Below are positions 34,961-45,100 of a stretch of DNA of 64,000 bases, piece after piece. This stretch comes from Bolinopsis microptera (Eukaryota; Ctenophora; Tentaculata; Lobata; Bolinopsidae), in the NCBI RefSeq assembly GCF_026151205.1, contig NC_087078.1, forward strand, positions 11,232,175-11,296,174. Reading direction: 5' to 3'. Each line of letters starts with the position of its first letter. Position 1 is the stretch's first letter. The notes beneath the pieces were generated by a model, which had not been told where the DNA came from, searched no databases, and saw only the letters and a list, made by a program, of their open reading frames with translations. A program made the translations under genes and the position numbers.

Positions 34961-35656
34961 ATGCTAAAACAACTAAGGCTGTATGGTTTGACTCAGAAAA
35001 ATAGAAACACGCTATATGCAGTATTATTAATTATACTGCTCATTTATGTTGTCACTTGGACACAAAGACCTATCACATCTGTCAAAGAATATTACACTCC
35101 CCTTACAAGCAAACTATCTCCCTGTATGGTGAGTGAAATTATTAAAGCTATCAGTGAATATCAGGTATGTAAATTGATAAGCTCAAGAAGTACCATCTTA
35201 TTTTGTATAATTATGTTTTTTTGTACGATTACTTTGGTGGCTACAAAAATATCTCACAAAAAAGAATAAATTATACTATCATTTCTGTCGTATTCGGAAC
35301 TCTTAGATATTAATTTTCTATTCAGGTTGAAATCGATTGCAAAAGATTTTACCATACATGTTCAAACAGCGATTGGAAGAAATGTGTGAAAGAAGCCTTC
35401 CTATTTGCATGGACCAATTACCACAAGTTTGTCCTCATAAGTATAACTTCTTTTTGCTATTATTGGATAAAAGTTAAGAAGTTAGAAAATTTGTTTGAGG
35501 AGAGAAATATAGTTTTTATTATCATAGACGAAATATCTATATTTCTTTCAATTTTTGGTAGCAATCTTAACATTTATTATCTCTCAGTTTTGCCTGGGGA
35601 CATGACCATTTGAAGCCTGAAAGCAGAGGATACGATGACAGCCTATTTGGTCTTGG
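34961..35656 (+). pseudogene. GH47 mannosidase exons 1, 2 and partial 3, copy B
   Basis: Same structure as copy A: exon 1 at 34961-35164, exon 2 at 35326-35426, exon 3 from 35588 cut at the unit junction. Splice sites of exons 1 and 2 are intact. Shares the N (residue 14) and W variants with copy A. Confidence 0.8.
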
Positions 35657-36630
35657 TAATCTGTGGGCATGAAGGTTACCATTAATATGTTACGAAAATT
35701 ATCCACATTGACTTTTTTTTCAGAATTACATGCAGTCTAGTTAACAGTTATATACAGAGTGAAAATTTCTAAAACTACACACCCATTTTTGGAGTTAGAA
35801 AGACCTATAGTTGTATACTTCTTTTGATTTAGTTATAAAATAAGATTATAACTTAATTAAGGGGGGGGGGGGGGGGGGGGGGGGTCTTCATCAAAATTCT
35901 CTAGAAATTGATTTTATAGTTGTTTCTGATAGAATGGAGTGATATCTATCAGCTGCTTTTGCAGGTCCCGTGGAAAAACATTGTATTTACTTTCTTTTTT
36001 TTAAATTGTATTTTACTTATTCGATTTTGAAAATCTTGGACCTGGAAAAATCGTCAAAAAATGAGGTCCAAGATTTTGGTCAGAAATATACAAAAAGACC
36101 CTGTTATGTTTTTTAAACTCCAAAACACCTAATAGTTGTCACAGAGCTGGGCCTGGGGTGTGAAAATAGTCAGGGTTATTATTAATTGGAGGACGTCGCC
36201 GCTTCGATGCACCACGCAATGTAATGCAAACTATCAAGATTTCAAAGGGTTGACATCGTCAATCAACAGCAAGTCCAACTCTGTGCCTTACAAATTGTTA
36301 ATGGACTGATCCGGCGCACACCAACGACAGCACATTCAATTTCATACGTATGAAATAGTTTATATAACCTGCTTTATTTTGCATTAATAAGTTGACGTGT
36401 TACGACCAAAATTGAAGAGGAATCGTTTAAGATCACTGCATCAAAGTATGCGCCTCAACAAAAGCTACTTATGCTTTTTACGGAGAAATAAGATAATAGT
36501 GTTTTTGAGTATGTTGATCTGTTTCAAAAGCATTCTGAGTGATTTATATAAGGGCATATACTGATTTTAAATACATTGCAAAAGATTTGATATCGATTCA
36601 TGAAGTTTAAAAAAAGTTACTGCAATACTG

Positions 36631-38519
36631 AAAAGTGGAACAATGCCATTGGCATGTAAAATTGCATCAGTCACTCCAATTCTTAAAACTGGTGACCCTA
36701 ATGATCCAAATAACTACCGGCCAATATCCATACTCCCCCTACTTGGAAAATGCATAGAATATTTTGTTAACCAACAGCTTACAGAGTATGTTGAAACCAA
36801 TAAACTGCTTACCAACCATCAGTATGGATTTAGAAAAGATCATTCCACCACTTTTCTAATGCTTAATCTATTTGATAAAATATTTACGTCTAAGGAATCA
36901 CAGAAGAAACCTGCAATTGTATTCTTAGATATTAAAAAGGCCTTTGACACAGTAAGCCATAATATTTTATTAAAAAAACTTAAGTATTATGGAGTTGATG
37001 GCTTTGTCATAAAGTGGTTCAAAAGCTACCTTGGGGACAGAAAGCAGCACACCAAAATACGTGGTAATGTAAGCACATCACTCCCTGTTAAAACAGGTGT
37101 GCCACAGGGTAGCATATTAGGACCAATTCTATTTAGTTTATTCATAAATGATCTCAGTAGAAATTGCACACAATCTACTGTTTACTTATTTGCAGATGAC
37201 AGTGCACTATATTTTGATAACATTTCCCGAGGCATATATGAGAATGTAATTAAGGATATGAAAATTGTGTATGAATGGCTTAGAATCAACAAGCTGAGGC
37301 TAAATGCTGCAAAATCTTCATTCATTGTATTTGATAGATCACCTAATCTGGACACGTTGTCAATCCCTCTGGATTTGGAAAAAGAATGCCTATTTATAGA
37401 AGAAACTAAATCTCAAAAATATTTAGGTCTCATGATAGACAATTTATTGAACTTTCAAGACCATATTGATTATTTGAAATCAAAAATTGCTAAAAGAATA
37501 GGGGCATTATACAGGTCGAAAAATCTTCTTCCACTGAAATATAGAAAAATGTTTGTAAATGCTCTTATGCTCCCCCAATTTGACTACCTGGATATAATAT
37601 GGTGTAGGGCTGCCAAAACCAAACTTAATTCTCTTGATATATTATACAAGAAAGTAGCAAAAATTGCTCTGGATGTTCATTGGCAGGAACCATCAGTAAA
37701 TGTATATCGAAATATGAAGTGGTTACCCTTACACTTAAGAAGACAACTCCATCTATCAACGTATATGTATAAAATTCTTAATGAGGCTGCACCATCATCA
37801 TTCACAGATAAATTTTCTTATGTATCCGGAGGATCACGTGATGCTGAGAGGTGCAACCTTTATATTCACAAATCCAGAACACACAAAACCTTTACATATT
37901 TAGGTGCAAAATGTTGGAATACAATTCCAGAGAACATAAGGACTATAGAATGTAGTGTAAAATTCTCACAATGTATGAAATCTAAATTTATGTCAGATGT
38001 AATTCAAGGAGTCTCATCCTATGAAATAAACAATAGTTTCGACTATTTCTACACTCTAGCTATGTGACAACTGAAACAAATTTTATGGTGCTGGAGTTTT
38101 TGTCGGGTGGAAAGGCCCCCTGTATTATACATGACCTATTTCCAGAAGTATAGAACTTTAAACATCTCCTTTACTCGTTCCCATTTGTTATCATTGCCAA
38201 TCTATTATTGTTCTATACTTCTCTGTATATAACTGTAAATAACATTACTAATGTAATCCCAAAGTGGGCATCTATGTAATCTTAATTGTTACCTTCATGC
38301 CCACAGTTCACTGTTAAATCATATCTTATTTTATCACTCATTAATTTATTACTCATTATGTTTTACATACTATATCCTTATGTCCCTAAGGGTGTTCTGC
38401 TAACATTTTTCGACTGACTTGAATGTCCTGCACAGCAGATTGAAGCTTCTTAAATTATTTTTTATTCTTATTGTATTGCTGTGTAAATTTGATTCTAATT
38501 CTAATTCTAATTCTAATTC
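36631..38519 (+). mobile_element. 5'-truncated LINE in unit C
   Basis: Same insertion, target site and 3' tail as the copy in unit B, so it was multiplied by the tandem duplication and not inserted twice. Confidence 0.85.
36643..38067 (+). CDS. LINE reverse transcriptase fragment (unit C)
   Basis: 474-residue ORF with a protein sequence identical to that at 32403-33827, including FADD and the GAKCWN tail. The identity dates the B/C duplication as recent. Confidence 0.85.
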   Translation: MPLACKIASVTPILKTGDPNDPNNYRPISILPLLGKCIEYFVNQQLTEYVETNKLLTNHQYGFRKDHSTTFLMLNLFDKIFTSKESQKKPAIVFLDIKKAFDTVSHNILLKKLKYYGVDGFVIKWFKSYLGDRKQHTKIRGNVSTSLPVKTGVPQGSILGPILFSLFINDLSRNCTQSTVYLFADDSALYFDNISRGIYENVIKDMKIVYEWLRINKLRLNAAKSSFIVFDRSPNLDTLSIPLDLEKECLFIEETKSQKYLGLMIDNLLNFQDHIDYLKSKIAKRIGALYRSKNLLPLKYRKMFVNALMLPQFDYLDIIWCRAAKTKLNSLDILYKKVAKIALDVHWQEPSVNVYRNMKWLPLHLRRQLHLSTYMYKILNEAAPSSFTDKFSYVSGGSRDAERCNLYIHKSRTHKTFTYLGAKCWNTIPENIRTIECSVKFSQCMKSKFMSDVIQGVSSYEINNSFDYFYTLAM

Positions 38520-39195
38520 TACTGAAGGCGCAGTAATTTTTGAATTTTGAGGCAAAGCTTTAATTTTGGTTATTTAATATACTTCCAGGATGAATCGCTG
38601 TTCTAAATTCTTTATAAGTTCTGTTATAAATAGAGAGAATAATCAATGAAACAAGAAATTTCAATGAAACAAGAAATTTAATTTTAGCACATTTTACAGA
38701 ATAAAAAGATGTAAAACAATTCATAAAATATAATGCACATTTTGGTGTATGACTTTTTGTCCTTGACTGCTTGTTTGGTTTCGGAAGGACAGGTAACTTA
38801 CGGGGCAAGGAATGCGCGTGCCTGGAAGCTTTTGCATACACCGAAACGCTAGTTCAGTCAAGTTTTTAGAGACAAGGCTCACATTAGGACTAAAAGAAAA
38901 ATTGTTAACAGACATTAGGGGTTCTGTTTAAAGCGGAATGCGACTGCATTTAATGCGGAATGCGACTGCTTTTCTTGTTGATGGATCGTTAATAGACTTT
39001 TGTGCTTTCACGCTTATGATCATTTGTCATAAATACTCTATATTGTACCATTGCTTTAAACTACCGTGTACAATTAAATAAACATGTGAGAATTTGATGT
39101 CTTTTGTATCGACTGTATGTTATATCCCTATATAATATAACAAAATCATGATTACATAGCATGGCAATTGTGTGAGAACATAAGGCAACTATTAT

Positions 39196-42100
39196 ATGCT
39201 AAAACAACTAAGGCTGTATGGTTTGACTCAGAAAAAAAGAAACACGCTATATGCAGTATTATTAATTATACTGCTCATTTATGTTGTCACTTGGACACAA
39301 AGACCTATCACATCTGTCAAAGAATATTACACTCCCCTTACAAGCAAACTATCTCCCTGTATGGTGAGTGAAATTATTAAAGCTATCAGTGAATATCAGG
39401 TATGTAAATTGATAAGCTCAAGAAGTACCATCTTATTTTGTATAATTATGTTTTTTTGTACGATTACTTTGGTGGCTACAAAAATATCTCACAAAAAAGA
39501 ATAAATTATACTATCATTTCTGTCGTATTCGGAACTCTTAGATATTAATTTTCTATTCAGGTTGAAATCGATTGCAAAAGATTTTACCATACATGTTCAA
39601 ACAGCGATCGGAAGAAATGTGTGAAAGAAGCCTTCCTATTTGCATGGACCAATTACCACAAGTTTGTCCTCATAAGTATAACTTCTTTTTGCTATTATTG
39701 GATAAAAGTTAAGAAGTTAGAAAATTTGTTTGAGGAGAGAAATATAGTTTTTATTATCATAGACGAAATATCTATATTTCTTTCAATTTTTGGTAGCAAT
39801 CTTAACATTTATTATCTCTCAGTTTTGCCTGGGGACATGACCATTTGAAGCCTGAAAGCAGAGGATACGATGACAGCCTATTTGGTCTTGGTGCCACTCT
39901 TATTGACAGCCTGACTTCACTTCACCTTCTTGGGTTTAAAGAAGAGCTAGCTGTTTCCAGGGTGAGTTGCTTGGATGTTTTGGATTAGCTTGACTTTAAC
40001 TCTTTCATGTTGCTAGCAGTGAGCATTAACAAAGTTTAATCAATGCGTTCTTGTCTTGATTAGATAGCTTTTCATTACTTTTGGAAATCCAGTGGTTAAA
40101 TATCAACAAAATTCAGAGGTGAACATTTGAAGGTAATTTATCCCTACCATTTTAAGGCCTGGATAGAGAAGTCATTTGACCCAAAGAAGAGTTATGGCAA
40201 GATAAGTCTGTTTGAAGTAACGATCCGACTGATTGGCTCTCTCATCTCCACTTATCACCTCACTGGAGATAAACTCTATCTTGACAAGGCCATGGTAAGA
40301 TCCTGAGTGTTGTAATTTTGTAATGAATAGGTAAGATCTTTATTTTCTGAAAAAGGAGCTCAGATAAAGTAGTACCAATAAAATAACCAAGAGCATCGGT
40401 TAACAATGAAGTTTTCAATAAAATCCAGCGTTAAAGTTGTACTATAACATACGGCCTCAATCAGGAAATCGGCAACATCAGCATGCATTGTTTCAAAGAC
40501 TCTGAAATCCCCCACATAGGACTGTCTCTCTCAGAGGGGACCTGTAACACCGACCAGGCTAAAGAGTGTCTTTTCGAAGACTGTAGCAACTCAGAGGCTT
40601 GCAAGTATTATTACTGTAAAGCAGAAATATCAGAGGTTGGCACGTTAGGTCTGGAGTTCCGCGCTCTCAGCGCAGCTTCTGGTCAGTTAATAATATATTA
40701 ACTTGTGTTAATCTATTAATTTCAAGTTTACCTAAAAAGAAATCTGATGAGCTTTATTTATGTTTTTTAGATCTTGTAGATTCCATCTTATTTTCACAGG
40801 TGATATGAGATACTGGAAGACGGTGAATAAGACCAGTGACAAGTTATTGGAATACAAAACATGGCATGGACTTGTTTCTCGTTTTTTATACAAAGTGAGT
40901 TGTAATTTGTAGATCGTTATGCTAATTATGAGCTTATTTCGATTTCATTAAAATATTTTTATTAGATGAGAATATAATTCATGATAAAACTATAAAAAAT
41001 TAAGAAAGACATGGTTTTAATTCTTATATTTGATCCTTCGAACAGCTGTTGAGCAATGAAACGCAAACATAATCTTAGCAAAATGAATATATTTCTTTTA
41101 TCCTCAGCATTTAATCAGTCACATAATCTGAGAATATCAATGGTTAGTTTGAAAATGTCAAAAATTCTCATCAAAAATGTAGTAATGTCTCAAAAAATTA
41201 ATTTAGCATCTCGTAAAAATGGAATAGTTTAAAATCGGAACAAAATTAATCGCATATACTATAATAATGTGGAGTCTGCAGTAGTTCATTTAATCAAAAA
41301 GACGCAATTCAAAAATTGATAGACTGCATATATAAACAAAAAATGGACGATTTAAAAATAAAATTCGGGACACCATGAAAAATTAGCTTCCAGAAACGGA
41401 ATTCACATTGTTCAGGCCAAACGGATAAAGTGTCTTCAATTTGTTAATATAAAACTGTTCTGACTTTCTAATATTATCTGGGGATGTAGAACACAAAATA
41501 TCAAAATGGAAACTTTCATTGAAAACAGATCTATCCCTCAAATTATGAACTGAAAAAAGATGTGCCCCTAAAACATTCTCGTCATCAAAATCTCTGTGGC
41601 TCTCAACATTCCCCTTACTACTCGCCTCTAAAATCTCATAATATTTACTGCGATGACCATTCACACGTTGGCTGAGGCTGGTGACTGTTTTTCCCACGTA
41701 TACGTTATTAACAGTACAAAGTTTGCATGTCGCGCCGTACACAATGTTGCGTGTCTTACAGTTACCACCTTGAGTTCTGACTGAGTGTCCATTATTGGAG
41801 ACCATGGAATTGCCACTAACAAGGTGACAAGTTTGGCAGGGTCTGCCTTTCTTCTTCTCACCAGGTTTGGTGCATGGGTCAGTTGTTCTTGACTCTGAAC
41901 CTAAGGCAAGCTTCTTTCTCTTGAATAAAGTGTCCTTTAAGTTAGGGGCTCGCCTGGTCACCACTTGGAGTTTAGGGATCCTCTCAGGGTTCTCACTGCT
42001 CCATGTACGGCTATTTGAGATGATGTTACTGGCCTCTTTAGCCTTTTCCTTGGTTTCCTCATAGCCCGCACCGAATGTAACAATCCATGGTGTGAAAGAA

Positions 42101-45100
42101 GGGGGACCCTGATCCTTTGCCTTGTACTGTAAAGTTCTTGGTATCGATCTGACATCACTGATGACCTCTCTCACCATATCAGTAGGATATGAAGACCGTT
42201 CAAAAAACAACTGAAGCTCTGCCAATCTCTCATCTCATGGTTTTAATTCAAGGGAGAAAAACATCAATCAAGGACAATCATCGATCATATAACTGAGAAA
42301 GTGATAGCATTGCGGAATGCCTACATTTAATCCTTCACACTTGTATATAATATATTGAATGCACTACTTATAATGAAATGAAAATAAAATCATCAAAAAC
42401 TGAAACCAAAAAATCACAAACCATATCAGTTTTGTTATTTATGTCGAAACGTGAAAGATTTGATAAGAAAGACAATTAAACCTATCAAAAATTATTTTGA
42501 TCAGTATTCTTTTTAATTCACAACATTTAAATTTATACATCCAACAAACAATAAAGTAAATAGTTCATCCATTCTGCCGTTTAAGCAGTCATTGTTCATT
42601 TAACTGGTTCGTTCTGTCATTTTCCTGCCTCTTTCTTTCAATTTCCTGCTTTACTTTTTCTATATTTCTGCCCCAGTTCTTCCTCCTGCAAATATTAAGA
42701 GTTTCTTTAATTATTACTTTCTCCATAAAAACCTTGTTTTTTAGTGATCATATAAAAAATGTGAAACAGTCCTTTGAATAACGAATTTTATATTATTAAA
42801 ATGAAGAGCTGCCCATGTGACACGACCACATGGGGAGACAAAATAGCAAAGAAAAGCAGCCCCGTGCATCAAATACCTGGTATCATTTCAGTTGTAGTGC
42901 CGGGAATGAGGTAGTTTAGCACCTGGACCTTCAAACGGAGAAACTTTCGGAAGCTTTTCACTGTCAGACTATAGATGTAAAAATTACTGATGGTGTTAAG
43001 AAAGAGGAAAGAAATACCCAGCCTAAAAAAGGTGTTGTGGAAAAAGCTCTGACTTTTGTTTTCCGTCTGGACAAGAGCTTGACTGACTCGATACACCACA
43101 TAAGGTATCGTGGAAACACAGGAAACAGTTGCTGTCAGAACTGTTGTGATGATTCCTTGCCACTTGAGACTGCCTCGGCTCCGCTTCACCACTCGTTTAG
43201 CAATGAGCATGAGGTTGATGGTGGAGCCTACCACGAGACATGTTGGGATGAAGTGAACTAATGTCATTATGAGAGGTCTTAACCACTGCCATATGTCAGC
43301 TGAGTAACCAAAGGCACATAGGTAGCTTCTATATGAGAAGTATACGTCACTCTTATCTATCATGCTTATGAAGATTAGGGTCGTGCTCAAAATGGTCAAC
43401 CAGCAGCCAGCACAAACCATATGGACTGTTTTCCTTGTTGTTATTCGTAGTGGAGACTTGAGGATCGCCAGCTTACTCACAGCCATGGTGCAAATAAGAA
43501 GGCCAGATACAGTGTAACAGATGTGACTCAAGTAGGCGGAAATGTAGCAGAGAGTCTCTCCAAGGACCCAATCACCAGCAACAAGAGAGATCATCATGGG
43601 GACCACCATAGTGATAGAAACTAAAATATCGCTCACTGCAATGTGCTCGATGATGATGACGACAACTTTGTGAAGTCTAAAGGCCCTGTACTTGATGGAT
43701 GCTATCAGAATAGTCATATCCCCTATTATGGAGGATAGCACGACAAATAGGTAGAATCCAGCCCAAGTGTATCTAGCGGACTTGCTATGGATTCCCCACA
43801 AAGTTTTGTTGTTATACTCGTATTCATAAACTGGGTAGGTCACCATTTTGAGGAAGCCAAGGTTTGCGGTAGTGAGTGAACGACAATGCAAAGAGGGGCG
43901 ACTATAAAAAACTATAAATCGGCAAGGTATTTTAAGGTTCCTAGGAATTTGCTACTCAGTAAGAGATTTTATGATTTGGAATAGCTCTCCTCATTTCAAC
44001 TGTCCTCTTAAAAGAAATTGTATGATTGGAGAATCGGTGTGATACGGAGCTTGGGACAGATGTAGTTACCTTCAAGGAACTATTATTTCAGCTAATTCTG
44101 AAGATAACTTGCATCACTGTAAAACTTTCAGAAGAAACAAATGATATTCTACCGAAAACAGCTGTTTAGTGCTCACCAGGTGGTCACCTTCAGTGGTCAA
44201 TATTAAGCTAAAATGTACATATTGTGATATATAAAAGTATATATAGCGAGCATGTTTACCAGTCCCATAACTCTTGCCGTTTTCTTAATTAAGCCGCTCG
44301 GAAATTACCCACAGACAGACACACAAACATTTTGGAATTATTAGTGTAGATTGCGTGCAGCTGCAACTTAACTGCCGCATGACAATATAGCATCAAAATT
44401 AAATTTAACTTGAGTCATAGCAACATTATCAGATCTTTGAATATACTACTAATAAAAGCTTAACGGCGCCTGAATTCTTTCATCAACTGTGCCAATGAGA
44501 CTATGAGAGTGACAGTGTGGTCAGGTCGACTTAACCAGCTCGAGTATTATATACCAGCTAGTTGCTAGCATACGCACTAACTCCACTAAAGTATATAATG
44601 TATAATAGTATAGTGTCTGATGTTATCATCTAGCGCCAGCATTTAGTTGAATATTATTTATTCAGTGTGTATGTACATATTTTATTGATTGATTGTGTAA
44701 TTTCCGAGCGGCTTTATTACGAAAACGGTAAGTTTAGGTTATTTCGGTATAGTTTAGACAAAACAGCTGCATGAAATAATAGTTCCTTGCAGGTAACTAC
44801 ATCTGTCCCAAGCTCCGTATTACACCGATTCTCCAATCATAAAATTTCTTTTAAGAGGACAGTTGAATTTAAAATGAGGAGATCTATTTTGAATCATAAA
44901 ATCTCTTACTGAGTAGCAAATTCCTTGGAACCTTAAAAAACCTTGCCGATTTATAGTTTTTTATAATCGCCCCTCTTTGCATTGTCGTTCACTCACTACC
45001 GTAAACCTTGGCTTCCTCAAAATGGTGACCTACCCAGTTTATGAATACGAGTATAACAACAAAACTTTGTGGGGAATCCATAGCAAGTCCACTAGATACA

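Larger units (their letters stand above)
31422..35655. repeat. Tandem unit B of the GH47 5' end (with LINE)
   Basis: Second direct copy, about 4.23 kb, nearly identical to unit C. Contains a LINE fragment at 32391-34279 and a poly-G run near 31627. Confidence 0.9.
35656..39890. repeat. Tandem unit C of the GH47 5' end (with LINE; joins the intact gene)
   Basis: Third direct copy, about 4.24 kb. It continues uninterrupted into the rest of exon 3, so it holds the functional first exons. Contains the LINE at 36631-38519 and a longer poly-G run near 35861-35884. Confidence 0.9.
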
